This document shows, in pieces, positions 37,221 to 47,682 of a stretch of 64,000 bases of DNA (its first letter is position 1; each line of letters opens with the position of its first letter). Source of the stretch: Azonexus sp. (GTDB lineage Bacteria > Pseudomonadota > Gammaproteobacteria > Burkholderiales > Rhodocyclaceae); assembly GCA_030696345.1 (NCBI GenBank), contig JAUYSK010000019.1:248001-312000 (forward strand), read 5' to 3'. The notes beneath the pieces are model-generated. The model was given only the letters and a program-made list of their open reading frames with translations, was not told the origin of the DNA and did no database searches. Made by a program: the position numbers and the translations under genes.

Positions 37221-37526
37221 ATGAGATCTGCCTCAGGTATCTCGAAGAAGGAGTTGCTCCAGTACGTGCAACTGGAAGAGGGCGAAGACACAGCCAAGCC
37301 TCTTACCACGTCCAGTTTCTTGTATGTCGGGTCGGCGATGAAGGATGGCATTGCGGTCCGCTATTGGAGTTACCCTACGCCTTGCGGTGTTGCATGGCTG
37401 TGCTTTTCAAGTGAGAACGTGCTGGGCATCGAGGTAGAGAATGGCATCCCCTCAGTAATCAAAGATGCCACCGCCCCCTGGCTTCGCTCGGCAGCAGCTC
37501 AACTCAAACGTTGGGCGTCTCAGTAA
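37221..37526 (+). CDS. Cassette 16: small soluble protein fused to attC remnant, unknown
   Basis: 101 residues. The N-terminal part (SGISKKELLQYVQLEEGED) and centre (FLYVGSAMKDGIAVRYWSYP) look like a normal small protein. The last 15 residues (WLRSAAAQLKRWASQ) are encoded by the right half of a broken attC and run across its GTTGGGC core at 37510-37516. The natural stop was probably lost by a deletion. Function unknown. Confidence 0.55.
   Translation: MRSASGISKKELLQYVQLEEGEDTAKPLTTSSFLYVGSAMKDGIAVRYWSYPTPCGVAWLCFSSENVLGIEVENGIPSVIKDATAPWLRSAAAQLKRWASQ
37480..37516 (+). repeat. attC16, right half only
   Basis: The arm GGCTTCGCTCGGCAGCAGC and the core GTTGGGC remain, without a matching left half. 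It starts cassette 17. Confidence 0.55.
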
Positions 37527-37774
37527 TGAAATCGCAACTGAGCAATCAGCAGATCATCACCTTCAACGCGGTACACCATGCGATGTTCATCTGTTATGCG
37601 GCGTGACCAAAAACCCGATAGTGCATGTTTCAATGCCTCAGGCTTTCCCACGCCATTGAATGGTTGGCGTTGTGTTTCACGGATCAGCTTGTTTATCCGC
37701 TCAACCATCCGCTTGTCCTGTTTTTGCCAGTACAGATAATCTTCCCATGCCTCCTCTGCAAAAATCAGCTTCAC
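37520..37774 (-). CDS. yoeB: Cassette 17: YoeB-type mRNA-cleaving toxin
   Basis: 84 residues, exactly the family size. It matches the Txe/YoeB plan: MKLIFAEEAWEDYLYWQKQD, RINKLIRE, then GKPEALKHALSGFWSRRI, DEHRMVYRV and the C-terminal LRFHY with the catalytic His-Tyr. The toxin cuts mRNA in the ribosome. It is read against the direction of the array and overlaps its antitoxin by 4 bases. Confidence 0.95.
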   Translation of the reverse strand: MKLIFAEEAWEDYLYWQKQDKRMVERINKLIRETQRQPFNGVGKPEALKHALSGFWSRRITDEHRMVYRVEGDDLLIAQLRFHY

Positions 37775-38022
37775 TTCACCAATGCCCGCTCAACACCGTT
37801 GCCAGCGTTCAGTTGTGCAGCCGCCGAAAGCAAACGCTTGGCGTTCGCCGGAGTACGCAAAAGATAGGCAGTTTCTTCAAGCGCTTTGTAATCTTCGAGC
37901 GAGAGCATCACCACGGCTTGATCGCCATTGCGCGTGATAATCAAGGCTTCGTGGTCGTTACAGACCCGGTCCATTGTGCTGGCAAGGTTTGCGCGAACAG
38001 TGGTGTAAGTCATTGCATCCAT
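37771..38022 (-). CDS. yefM: Cassette 17: YefM-type antitoxin
   Basis: 83 residues from the ATG at 38022, preceded by GGAGGCAGGA. Phd/YefM fold: TYTTVRANLASTMDRVCNDH then EALIITRNGDQAVVMLSLED, with the toxin-binding C-terminal helix LLSAAAQLNAG. It binds YoeB and represses the pair through the palindrome just upstream. It needs no array promoter because it carries its own. Confidence 0.93.
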   Translation of the reverse strand: MDAMTYTTVRANLASTMDRVCNDHEALIITRNGDQAVVMLSLEDYKALEETAYLLRTPANAKRLLSAAAQLNAGNGVERALVK

Positions 38023-38038
38023 TTTCCTGCCTCCATGT

Positions 38039-38058
38039 ATGTACGCTTTACTGTACAT
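38039..38058 (-). promoter_or_regulatory. Operator palindrome of yefM-yoeB
   Basis: ATGTAC-N8-GTACAT directly upstream of yefM. TGTACA-type palindromes are the known YefM binding sites. Confidence 0.7.
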
Positions 38059-38098
38059 AACAAAGCATTATCTGTCCAGAAAAGTCTGCTGACACGCC

Positions 38099-38143
38099 GC
38101 CCAAACCATCATTCGACCGGATCTGCGGGAAAAGGCGTGCAGT
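38099..38143 (+). repeat. attC17, left half only, decayed
   Basis: GCCCAAAC then CATCATTCGACCGGATCTGC and a remnant of the AAAAG apex as in attC14; the right core GTTRRRY is absent. Confidence 0.55.
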
Positions 38144-38173
38144 CCAGAGAATTCAGACAAAAGGATCCACATC

Positions 38174-38536
38174 ATGACCACGAAGACCATTCAAGAATTG
38201 CTGGACGACATCCGCTTTCTTGGCGACGAGCAATACACGCTGGTTGAGTCTGTTCGAAAACTTGTCAAGGAGACCGTTCCGTCGGTATCGGAGGAGGTCA
38301 AGTACGGCGGCATCCTGTTTACTTCCGAGGTGCCGTTCTGCGGCGTCTTCGCCTACAAACAGCATGTCTCGGTCGAGTTTGCCAATGGCGCCAGAATCAG
38401 TGACTCGTTTGGCCACCTTGAAGGCAGCGGCAAAGGCCGCCGGCACATCAAACTTCACTCGGCAAAGGACATAAAGGACAAGAATCTGGACCTTTATCTT
38501 CCGCTGGCACTGGAAGCTACGAAGCGTGGCTCCTGA
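38174..38536 (+). CDS. Cassette 18: DUF1801 family protein
   Basis: 120 residues. Family signs: IQELLDDIRFLGDEQYTLVE, PSVSEEVKYGGILFTSEVPF, VSVEFANGARISD and EGSGKGRRHIKLHS. These small cytosolic proteins, related to YdhG, have an alpha/beta fold like the frataxin-type CyaY group and unknown function. The gene sits between two half attC sites, so it is probably fixed in place. Confidence 0.82.
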   Translation: MTTKTIQELLDDIRFLGDEQYTLVESVRKLVKETVPSVSEEVKYGGILFTSEVPFCGVFAYKQHVSVEFANGARISDSFGHLEGSGKGRRHIKLHSAKDIKDKNLDLYLPLALEATKRGS

Positions 38537-38570
38537 GACTCACTCCGCTGAACGCGCACGGTGCGCCGAC

Positions 38571-38605
38571 GCCCAACCCATCATTCCACCAGACGTTGTG
38601 CGATA
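38571..38605 (+). repeat. attC18, left half only, end of the array
   Basis: GCCCAAC and CCATCATTCCACCAGAC correspond to the left half of the family E sites. No right core follows. No attC is seen further right. Confidence 0.55.
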
Positions 38606-38646
38606 GCCCCGTGCCTGATGAATTCACTCGGTATCCGCATCTGCTG

Positions 38647-39144
38647 ATGAACCTCTCATATAAAGCTGCACAACGTGGCTTGCTTTTTTCCACGGCGATA
38701 TTCTTGTCCTTGCCAGCTGGCGCGGAGCCCTCTATGACCATGCATGTTTTGTTTTCCCCGGTGTCCGGACGAATTGTGCTTGCAGGCAAACCAGTGGCGG
38801 GCGCATCGGTGAAGCGCTGGTTTCGTGGCGGTTTCAGCGACAAGGAAGCCACCGACATCACCACCACTGACACATCGGGAAATTTTTCGTTTCCATCTGT
38901 GACATCCAGCTCAATCATTGCCCGGTTCATACCGCACGAGCCGTCGATAACGCAAAAGATATTCGTCCAGATCAGCGGCACTGAGACCCTGATCTACGCC
39001 ACCGTTAAGCGCAATTACGACAACAATGGCGAATTCGGCGGGCAGCCGCTCAATTTCGTGTTCGACCCCACCGCCGAGGCAAGCTTTGTTGGCCCTTCGC
39101 CGACGATACGGGTGACCTTGTCAGCCCATCCGCCCAAGCATTAA
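38647..39144 (+). CDS. Cassette 19 or flanking gene: exported carboxypeptidase-regulatory-like protein
   Basis: 165 residues from the ATG at 38647, chosen because a signal peptide (GLLFSTAIFLSLPAGA) follows; an in-frame start upstream at 38596 is possible. The mature part has FSPVSGRIVLAGKPVAGASV followed by DTSGNFSFP, the pattern of carboxypeptidase-regulatory-like beta-sandwiches (DUF6795-like proteins share it). A periplasmic or secreted binding role is likely. It follows the last half attC and may be the last captured cassette. Confidence 0.65.
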   Translation: MNLSYKAAQRGLLFSTAIFLSLPAGAEPSMTMHVLFSPVSGRIVLAGKPVAGASVKRWFRGGFSDKEATDITTTDTSGNFSFPSVTSSSIIARFIPHEPSITQKIFVQISGTETLIYATVKRNYDNNGEFGGQPLNFVFDPTAEASFVGPSPTIRVTLSAHPPKH

Positions 39145-39291
39145 GCTTGGATCATGATCGCCAAGCGAGCCACGACCGGAACCGGTAAGAAATCCATCAA
39201 CCGAACCGTCAAAAGGCCACCGACTCTGGCCAAAGCCGCTCATAAGCCATTTCCCTTGTTTTCCCTACTATTTTTCAGGAGTTGCCGCGTC

Positions 39292-39819
39292 ATGATCAAC
39301 GCCAGTCAGTACGCTGAAACAGAAACATTACGAAACGGCCTCAAGGTGTGTTTCCGGGCATCACGCCCGGATGATATCGAGCGGATTATTGATGCCTTTC
39401 ACGAACTTGATGCGGACTCGATTTACCTACGCTTCTTTGGTCCAAAGAAAGAGATTTCTCCGACTGAAATCAGGCGCTTTCAGGAAACTGACTTTATCAA
39501 CCGCGTCATTTTGCTTTGCACGACGCTGCGTGATGACAAGGAAATCGTCATCGCCTCTGCTTCCTATGTCCTTGATGGAGAGGGCGCGGCTGAGGTGGCG
39601 TTAATTGTTGAAGAAGACTTTTATCGACTGGGGATTGCCGGGCGACTGATGAAGCATCTCGGCAAGATTGCCGTGGCCGCGGGCATCAAGAGATTTGTGG
39701 CCGAAGTGCTGCCCCGCAACAATGCCATGCTCAATGTTTTCGGGCGTTGTGGCTGGCCAATGAATTCAAAGACAGCCGATGGAACGGTGCATGTCACGCT
39801 GGATTTGACGGCCGGCTGA
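39292..39819 (+). CDS. GNAT-family N-acetyltransferase
   Basis: 175 residues from the ATG at 39292 with CAGGAG upstream; the frame stays open left to 39154 without support. The acetyl-CoA site is seen in VALIVEEDFYRLGIAGRLMK (the R/Q-x-x-G-x-A pattern is RLGIAG). N-terminal IYLRFFGPKKEIS resembles the acetyltransferase domain of protein acetyltransferases such as Pat. The substrate is unknown. No attC follows, so it belongs to the flank. Convergent with lolA at 11 bases. Confidence 0.82.
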   Translation: MINASQYAETETLRNGLKVCFRASRPDDIERIIDAFHELDADSIYLRFFGPKKEISPTEIRRFQETDFINRVILLCTTLRDDKEIVIASASYVLDGEGAAEVALIVEEDFYRLGIAGRLMKHLGKIAVAAGIKRFVAEVLPRNNAMLNVFGRCGWPMNSKTADGTVHVTLDLTAG

Positions 39820-39830
39820 TCTGGCGAAAC

Positions 39831-40451
39831 TTATTCGCCAACAACATCCACACCCGCCGGCGGGGTGAATTTGAAGGTATTGGCGGGCAGGGCGGGATTG
39901 CGCTCGAACTTCGAGAAGCGAATATGGGTGGTCTGCCCGAAACTGTCCTGCAATTCCATGGCTTTCAGGTCGCTGCCGACAAAGCCGAGGCGGACTTTCT
40001 CGAAACCGCTGTCGCTGGACTTGGGCGTGGCATCGACCCAGGCCATGCCTTCGGCTTCACCGGCTTCGGCAAGGGTGAAGTTCTTTTCGAGATCGTTATT
40101 GCCGGAAAGAATCGCTGCCGGCGAACCGCTGATCGCCTGCCCGGCCTTGCGTACGGTGACCTGCTTCAATTCGGTGTCGTAAATCCAGATTTTCTCGCCA
40201 TCACCGACGATCAGTTGTGGATAGGGTTTCTGGATGTCCCAGCGCAGTTTTCCGGGGCGTGAGATGGCGACGAGGCCCGAAGAATTTTGCGGCTTGCGCC
40301 CGCTTTTACCGATCACTATCTGGGAAAACTCGGCTTTCAGCGTGCGGGTGCTGGTCAGGAACTGGTGTAGCTGATCAACGGCGCCGGCTTCGGCAAATAA
40401 CGGGAAAAACATGACTGCTGCGGTGGACAGCACTTTTAAGGCAAATTTCAT
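39831..40451 (-). CDS. lolA: Outer-membrane lipoprotein carrier protein
   Basis: 206 residues with a signal peptide (cleavage near AEA-GA). Family features: [51 protein letters not shown] and the C-terminal [11 protein letters not shown]. LolA carries lipoproteins across the periplasm from LolCDE to the outer membrane. Its start overlaps the ftsK stop by 4 bases. The nearest gene downstream in many relatives is rarA, which is here almost 12 kb away, beyond the integron. Confidence 0.92.
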   Translation of the reverse strand: MKFALKVLSTAAVMFFPLFAEAGAVDQLHQFLTSTRTLKAEFSQIVIGKSGRKPQNSSGLVAISRPGKLRWDIQKPYPQLIVGDGEKIWIYDTELKQVTVRKAGQAISGSPAAILSGNNDLEKNFTLAEAGEAEGMAWVDATPKSSDSGFEKVRLGFVGSDLKAMELQDSFGQTTHIRFSKFERNPALPANTFKFTPPAGVDVVGE

Positions 40452-42754
40452 TCAGCTTCCTTGCGGGCAACCACTTCGCGGCCGCCACGTCCATCCATCG
40501 CCGTCACCAGCCCGGCCTTTTCCATCGCTTCGATCAGCCGCGCCGAACGGTTGTACCCGATACGCAGATGGCGCTGGACCAGCGAAATCGAAGCACGCTT
40601 GTTCTTGAGCACAATATCGACTGCCTGATCATAGAGCGGATCGCTTTCGGCATCGGAACTACCCTCACCGCTTTCGCCGCCCTCTTCTTCATCGCCAGGA
40701 GCGCCGTTGAGGATGTCTTCGATGTACTCCGGCGCACCGGTTGCCTTCAGGTGTTCAACGACGCGATGCACTTCGTCATCGGAAACGAAAGCACCATGGA
40801 CGCGAGTCGGATAGCCGGTGCCCGGTGCGAGGTAGAGCATGTCGCCCTGGCCAAGTAGCGCCTCGGCGCCCATCTGGTCGAGGATGGTCCGCGAGTCAAT
40901 CTTGCTCGACACCTGGAAGGACAGGCGGGTCGGGATGTTGGCCTTGATCAGGCCGGTGATCACGTCGACGCTCGGGCGCTGTGTGGCGAGCACGAGGTGG
41001 ATACCGGAGGCCCGTGCCTTCTGGGCCAGCCGTGCGATCTGTTCCTCAACCTTCTTGCCAACGACCATCATCAGGTCGGCCAGCTCGTCGATGATGACGA
41101 CGATAAATGGCATGGTCTTCAGCGGTTCCGGCGTTTCCGGCGTCAGTGTCAGCGGGTTCGGGATGTGCTCGCCGCGCTTCTCGGCATCGCGGATCTTGGT
41201 GTTGAGGCCGGCAATGTTGCGCACGCCCATCGCCGACATCAGTTTGTAGCGCTTTTCCATCTCGGTGACACACCAGTGCAGCGCGTTGGCCGCCTGCTTC
41301 ATGTCGGTGACGACGGGTGCCAAGAGGTGCGGAATGCCTTCGTAGATCGACAGTTCGAGCATCTTGGGGTCGACCATGATCAGACGCACCTGATCCGGCT
41401 CGGCCTTGTAGAGCATGGACAAAATCATCGCATTGACGCCGACCGACTTGCCGGAACCGGTCGTGCCGGCGACCAGCAGGTGCGGCGTCTTGGCCAGGTC
41501 GGCAACCACCGGCAAACCGCCGATGTCCTTGCCGAGACAGACGGTCAGCGGGCTGCTCATGTCGTTGTACGGCTTGCTGGAGATGATTTCAGACAGTTTG
41601 ACCATCTGCCGACGCGGATTCGGCAGCTCCAGCGCCATGCAGGACTTGCCGGGCACCGTTTCGACCACGCGGATCGAGACCATGGCCAGCGCCCGCGCCA
41701 GATCACGCGCCAGATTGACGATTTGCGCGCCCTTGACACCCACTGCCGGCTCAATTTCATAGCGGGTGATGACCGGGCCGGGTAGCGCGGCCAGAACCTT
41801 GACCTGCACGCCGAAGTCGGCCAGCTTGCGCTCAATCAGGCGCGAGGTGTATTCCAGCGTTTCGGGGCTGACTGTCTCGGTGGCCGGCGGTGCCGGGTCG
41901 AGCAAATGCAGCGGCGGCAAACGGCCGCCGACGATCGCCTCGGGGAACAGCGCCGCCTGTTTCTCGCGCTCAACGCGGGCTTCCGCCTTTTTCGATACAG
42001 GCACTTCGGGCTTGGGCGTTTCGATAAATATGGGGTCATGCAGTTCGACGCGGCGTTTTTCTTCCTCAACAACAACTTCGCGCAATTGTGCGACTTCACG
42101 GCCGATTTTCCGGTCGCGCCAGGCATCGACCCGGCCATAAAAGAAGCCGACCGAGGTTTCAAGCAAGGCACCGAATTTCTCGAAGGCCCATAGCCAGGAC
42201 ATGCCGGAAAAAATGCTCCAGCCGGCCGCCATGGCTGCCAGCAAGAGCAGCGTCGAGCCGGTGTAGCCCAGTTGCCGGGCGAGCACACGGCTGACTTCAA
42301 TGCCGAGCATACCGCCGGGGCTGAGCGGCAATTCGGCTTTCATCGAATAGAAGCGCAGCGCTTCGAGCGAACAGCTGGCCAACAACAGTACGGCAAAGCC
42401 GATCAGGGCAATGAATAGCGGACGCCGATCAACCTGCGCCGAATTGAGCTTGCGAAACCCCCACCAGACGGCCATACCAAGCAGCACGACCCACCACCAG
42501 GCGGAAAGTCCGAAAATGTAGAGCATCAGGTCGGCAATCCAGGCCCCGGCGCGGCCGGCCGGGTTATGCAGGATCGGCGAACCAATCGCGTGCGACCAGC
42601 CCGGGTCCTGCTTGTTGAAACCCCACAGCGCCATGATCAGAAACAGTGCGATGGCACCGACGCCGAGCCAGCGCGATTCCTGCAAAAGCGTACCAATCTT
42701 GTCCGGCAATGGGCTCGGCGAGCCCCGATCGATTGTCCTGGCGCCCATCGTCAC
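40448..42754 (-). CDS. ftsK: DNA translocase FtsK
   Basis: 768 residues. Four N-terminal membrane helices (to about residue 200), a short linker, and the motor: Walker [13 protein letters not shown], Walker [16 protein letters not shown], and the C-terminal gamma domain ([20 protein letters not shown]) that reads KOPS. It pumps DNA at the septum and activates XerCD. It begins at a GTG that overlaps the stop of the Crp/Fnr gene (GTGA), with an ATG two codons later. Confidence 0.95.
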   Translation of the reverse strand: MTMGARTIDRGSPSPLPDKIGTLLQESRWLGVGAIALFLIMALWGFNKQDPGWSHAIGSPILHNPAGRAGAWIADLMLYIFGLSAWWWVVLLGMAVWWGFRKLNSAQVDRRPLFIALIGFAVLLLASCSLEALRFYSMKAELPLSPGGMLGIEVSRVLARQLGYTGSTLLLLAAMAAGWSIFSGMSWLWAFEKFGALLETSVGFFYGRVDAWRDRKIGREVAQLREVVVEEEKRRVELHDPIFIETPKPEVPVSKKAEARVEREKQAALFPEAIVGGRLPPLHLLDPAPPATETVSPETLEYTSRLIERKLADFGVQVKVLAALPGPVITRYEIEPAVGVKGAQIVNLARDLARALAMVSIRVVETVPGKSCMALELPNPRRQMVKLSEIISSKPYNDMSSPLTVCLGKDIGGLPVVADLAKTPHLLVAGTTGSGKSVGVNAMILSMLYKAEPDQVRLIMVDPKMLELSIYEGIPHLLAPVVTDMKQAANALHWCVTEMEKRYKLMSAMGVRNIAGLNTKIRDAEKRGEHIPNPLTLTPETPEPLKTMPFIVVIIDELADLMMVVGKKVEEQIARLAQKARASGIHLVLATQRPSVDVITGLIKANIPTRLSFQVSSKIDSRTILDQMGAEALLGQGDMLYLAPGTGYPTRVHGAFVSDDEVHRVVEHLKATGAPEYIEDILNGAPGDEEEGGESGEGSSDAESDPLYDQAVDIVLKNKRASISLVQRHLRIGYNRSARLIEAMEKAGLVTAMDGRGGREVVARKEAE

Positions 42755-43413
42755 GCACCCAGGATGATCACCAGATCATTCTCGGTGGAAATATAACCAC
42801 TCAATTCCAGATCTCGCATGACCTTGCTGACCATCTCGCGTGAAGCACCAATCATTCTTGCCATATCCTGTTTCGAAATCTTTTTCTTGACGATACGTCG
42901 ACCGTCTTCTTCCACCGAAAGCTCAAGCAATAGCCGGGCTACCCGGCCATACACATCGAGCAGCGCCAGGCTCTCGATTTTGCGATCAGCTTCCCGCAGA
43001 CGGCGGACAAGAATCTGCATCAGCTTCTGCGCCACCTGAAAGTTGTCCTGCAGGCAGCGCTGGAAGGCGTCCTTGCTCAGCACCAGCAGTTCGCATGGCT
43101 CGCTCGCCACCACATTGGCCGAGCGCGGACTGCCGTCAATCAGACCCATTTCACCGAAAAATTCGCCCGGACCCAGCCAGGCCAGAATGATCTCGCGGCC
43201 TTCTTCATCGGTATTGGTTACTTTGGCGCGACCGGTGAGGAGGATGTACAGGGAATCCGTGTTCTCGCCGGCGCGAACCACGAATGAGCCTCGCTCACTG
43301 CGCTTTCGCCCCGAAACCTTGGAGAGTTTCTCCAGTTCGGATTCATTCAGCCCCGAAAAGAGCGGCACATTGCGCAATACAACCAGGCTCAAGCCGAAAT
43401 GGGTAGCAGACAT
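42751..43413 (-). CDS. Crp/Fnr-family transcriptional regulator
   Basis: 220 residues. Cyclic-nucleotide-type sensor domain ([20 protein letters not shown], close to the cAMP site motif GExxxxxxxxxRxA) and a helix-turn-helix [20 protein letters not shown]. No N-terminal iron-sulfur cysteines, so it is not an oxygen-sensing Fnr. It resembles the Crp-like regulators of betaproteobacteria. Coupled to ftsK by overlap, divergent from trxB. Confidence 0.88.
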   Translation of the reverse strand: MSATHFGLSLVVLRNVPLFSGLNESELEKLSKVSGRKRSERGSFVVRAGENTDSLYILLTGRAKVTNTDEEGREIILAWLGPGEFFGEMGLIDGSPRSANVVASEPCELLVLSKDAFQRCLQDNFQVAQKLMQILVRRLREADRKIESLALLDVYGRVARLLLELSVEEDGRRIVKKKISKQDMARMIGASREMVSKVMRDLELSGYISTENDLVIILGA

Positions 43414-43507
43414 AAATCAGTTTCCGTTCATGGGGTTACGCCACGATTATAAACATGTTTCCCGAATAACACAGGAACTCGGAAAAAATGCGAGACTCAG
43501 AGAAGGC

Positions 43508-44499
<992 letters not shown>

Positions 44500-44510
44500 G
44501 CTTCAGCCGC

Positions 44511-45062
44511 TTGGTCGATCCGGACGATCTTGCAGCCTTTCGGGCGGCGGTGGCTGACGCTCAGCCACTGCCGGCCTCCGGACGCGTCCACCTCGGCGGC
44601 CCGCTACCGCCGCCTCGCCCACTGCAACATCTTGCCGACGAACGCGCCGCGCTGCACGAAAGCCTGCATGGCGCGATTGGACTGCAGGACAGGCTGGAAG
44701 GCGGCGACGAGCCGAGCTATCTGCGAACCGGGCTGGCCAGCACGGTATTGCGCGATTTGCGGCGTGGTCGCTGGGTGGTGCAGGACGAAGTCGATCTGCA
44801 CGGCCTGAACCGGGACGAAGCCCGGTTGCTACTGGCCGGGTTCATGGCCGAATGCCTGCACCATGGCAAACGCTGCGTCCGTGTGATCCATGGCAAGGGC
44901 CTGCGCTCGCCACAGAAAACCTCGATCCTGCGCCAACTGGTGCGTGGCTGGCTGGCCCAGAGAGATGAAACGCTGGCCTATTGCCAGGCCAAACCGCAGG
45001 ATGGCGGCGAAGGGGCGCTGATCGTACTGCTGCGCTCCCCGAAAAAACTCAGGGCGGCCTGA
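44511..45062 (+). CDS. Smr (MutS2 C-terminal) domain protein
   Basis: 183 residues. The Smr domain lies at about 90-175, with VDLHGLNRDEARLLLAGFM, the RVIHGKGLRS motif and ALIVLLRSP. Stand-alone Smr proteins are nucleases or RNA-binding factors linked to mismatch repair or ribosome rescue. The start is uncertain: the frame uses a TTG at 44511 and stays open into trxB. Likely cotranscribed with trxB. The stop lies inside the terminator stem. Confidence 0.82.
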   Translation: MVDPDDLAAFRAAVADAQPLPASGRVHLGGPLPPPRPLQHLADERAALHESLHGAIGLQDRLEGGDEPSYLRTGLASTVLRDLRRGRWVVQDEVDLHGLNRDEARLLLAGFMAECLHHGKRCVRVIHGKGLRSPQKTSILRQLVRGWLAQRDETLAYCQAKPQDGGEGALIVLLRSPKKLRAA

Positions 45063-45074
45063 GCCGCCCTTTTC
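45052..45074 (+). terminator. Terminator after the Smr gene, possibly bidirectional
   Basis: GGGCGGC / GCCGCCC with a 4-base loop, then TTTT. It overlaps the end of the gene and also has a T run in the other direction, beyond glnB. Confidence 0.75.
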
Positions 45075-45093
45075 ACGCGCTAACTGAAAGTTT

Positions 45094-45459
<366 letters not shown>

Positions 45460-47067
45460 TTAAAATTCGTCTTGATAACGGTTGGTAATAGGATAACGCC
45501 AATCCTTGCCAAAACCACGCGGCGTGATTCGGATACCCACTGGCGCCTGACGGCGCTTGTATTCTGCGATGCGCAACAGGCGGACAACACGCCGCACGGC
45601 GTCCTCCGGCAAGCCGGCGGCTATGATCTCGCGCGGACTGCGATCCTCTTCCATGTAGGCGCAGACGATGGCGTCGAGCACCTCATAGGGCGGTAGCGAA
45701 TCCTGGTCGGTCTGGTCCGGCTTCAGTTCGGCCGATGGCGGCCGGACAATGATGTTTTCTGGAATCACCGACGAAATCGTGTTGCGGTAGCGCGACAGTC
45801 GATAAACCAGCGTCTTGTAGACATCCTTGATGACCGCGAAGCCGCCGGCCATGTCGCCATACAAGGTGCAATAGCCGACGGCCATTTCGGACTTGTTGCC
45901 CGTGGTCAGGACCAAGGCCCCGGTCTTGTTGGAGAGCGCCATCAGAATATTGCCGCGAATGCGTGCCTGGATATTCTCTTCAGTCGTATCGGCCGGCATA
46001 CCAGCGAAGAGCGGGGCGAGCATCGCATCGTAGGTTTCCATCGCTGGCGAAATGGCGATTTCGTCGTAGCGCACCCCGAGTTTGCGGATCATTTCGCGTG
46101 AATCATCGAGACTCATCTGGGCGGTATAAGGCGACGGCATCATCACCGCCCGCACTTTTTCCGCCCCCAGCGCGTCCACCGCAACCGTGAGGGTCAGAGC
46201 CGAGTCGATACCGCCGGAGAGGCCGATCAGCACACCGTTGAAACCGCTCTTGCCGATGTAGTCGCGAACGCCGAGCACCAGCGCGCTGTAGGCTTCCGCT
46301 TCAACCGACAGTTCGTCGGCCATATCGGTGGAGTGCAGACTGCCGCCATCGACATCGACCATGCCCAGCGCCTCCGCGAACTGCGGCAGACGCATCCGGC
46401 ATTCACCATGAGCATCAAGGGCAAAGGAAGCGCCGTCGAAGACCAGTTCATCCTGGCCGCCAACAAGATTGCAGTAGATGGCGGGGATGCCGGTAGCAGC
46501 AATCCGGTCACGCAGAACCTGGACGCGCTCCTGATGCTTTTCCAGATGGCAGGGTGAGGCATTCAGGACAAGCAGCAGTTCAGCCCCGGCGGCGTGCGCC
46601 TGTTCGGCCGCACCGGCTTCCCAGATATCAGCGCAAATGTTGATGCCACAACGGACACCACCAAGTGTCACGACGCAGGCATCGGTGCCGGCATCGAAAT
46701 AGCGTTTCTCGTCGAAAACTTCGTAATTGGGTAGGTGAGTCTTGCGGTAGACGGCCATTTTTTGGCCATTTTCAATGACCGTGGCCGCGTTGTAGCAGCG
46801 ACCGGCACTTTCTTCCGGATGGCCGACCACGAGGGCAATGCCCTCGACCCGGCTGGCCAGATCATCCAGCGCCCGACTGCAGGCCCGATAAAAATCCGGG
46901 CGCAGCAGCAGGTCTTCCGGCGGGTAGCCGCTTAACGCCAGCTCTGGCGTCAGCAGCACCTGCGCCCCACGGGCTTTCGCCTCGGTGGCGCACTTGATGA
47001 TGCGTTCGACGTTGCCCGTCAGGTCACCGACGGTGGCGTTGAACTGGGCAACGGCGATACGCAGCAT
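45460..47067 (-). CDS. nadE: Glutamine-dependent NAD+ synthase
   Basis: 535 residues in two parts. The N-terminal nitrilase-type glutaminase (to about 265) has Glu in LTPELALSGYPPEDLLLRPD, Lys in KTHLPNYEVFDEKRYF and Cys in CGINICADIWE. The C-terminal synthetase has the PP-loop IGLSGGIDSALTLTVAVDAL and LTTGNKSEMAVGYCTLYGD. It makes NAD+ from deamido-NAD+ using glutamine nitrogen. It starts 6 bases after the ppa stop and lies 27 bases from glnB. Confidence 0.95.
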   Translation of the reverse strand: MLRIAVAQFNATVGDLTGNVERIIKCATEAKARGAQVLLTPELALSGYPPEDLLLRPDFYRACSRALDDLASRVEGIALVVGHPEESAGRCYNAATVIENGQKMAVYRKTHLPNYEVFDEKRYFDAGTDACVVTLGGVRCGINICADIWEAGAAEQAHAAGAELLLVLNASPCHLEKHQERVQVLRDRIAATGIPAIYCNLVGGQDELVFDGASFALDAHGECRMRLPQFAEALGMVDVDGGSLHSTDMADELSVEAEAYSALVLGVRDYIGKSGFNGVLIGLSGGIDSALTLTVAVDALGAEKVRAVMMPSPYTAQMSLDDSREMIRKLGVRYDEIAISPAMETYDAMLAPLFAGMPADTTEENIQARIRGNILMALSNKTGALVLTTGNKSEMAVGYCTLYGDMAGGFAVIKDVYKTLVYRLSRYRNTISSVIPENIIVRPPSAELKPDQTDQDSLPPYEVLDAIVCAYMEEDRSPREIIAAGLPEDAVRRVVRLLRIAEYKRRQAPVGIRITPRGFGKDWRYPITNRYQDEF

Positions 47068-47073
47068 GACGGC

Positions 47074-47622
47074 TTAGTAGGCCGGCTTGTCTTTCGCGTC
47101 GTTAAAGGCCTTGACGCCCTCTTCGATTTCTTTCTTGGCTTCTTCAGGACCACGCCAGCCATTGATCTTGACGAACTTGCCCGGCTCAAGATCCTTGTAG
47201 TGCTGGAAGAAGTGAGCGATCTGGTCGAGCAGCAGGGTCGGCATGTCGGCATGCGTCTGCACATTGCGGTACATCGGTGTCAGCTTGTCGACCGGCACGG
47301 CCAGCAGCTTGGCATCTTCACCGGCTTCATCGGTCATGGCCAGCATACCGATCGGACGGCAACGGACAACAACGCCCGGCGGCAGCGAGAACGGGCTGAC
47401 GACCAGCACGTCGACCGGATCACCGTCACCGGCGATGGTGTGCGGGATATAACCATAGTTGCAGGGATAGTGCATGGAGGTCGACATGAAACGATCGACG
47501 AAAATTGCGCCGCTTTCCTTGTCGACTTCGTACTTGACTGGGTCTGAATGCGCGGTAATTTCAATGATGACGTTGAAATCGTTGGGAAGGGACTTGCCGG
47601 AGGGAACGTTATTTAGAGCCAT
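47074..47622 (-). CDS. ppa: Inorganic pyrophosphatase, family I
   Basis: 182 residues. The signature [12 protein letters not shown] holds three metal-binding Asp, with [17 protein letters not shown] at the substrate pocket. It hydrolyses pyrophosphate made by synthetases such as NadE downstream. Close spacing to nadE suggests cotranscription. Confidence 0.96.
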   Translation of the reverse strand: MALNNVPSGKSLPNDFNVIIEITAHSDPVKYEVDKESGAIFVDRFMSTSMHYPCNYGYIPHTIAGDGDPVDVLVVSPFSLPPGVVVRCRPIGMLAMTDEAGEDAKLLAVPVDKLTPMYRNVQTHADMPTLLLDQIAHFFQHYKDLEPGKFVKINGWRGPEEAKKEIEEGVKAFNDAKDKPAY

Positions 47623-47682
47623 CGCTATCTCTCTCTGCTTGTGGTTTGTGAATTCGTGATTATAACGCCGGGCTGGATTTCT

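Noticed and set aside
39154-39291. 46-residue N-terminal extension of the GNAT protein
   Set aside because: Basic, low-complexity and without a ribosome site, whereas CAGGAG precedes the ATG at 39292.
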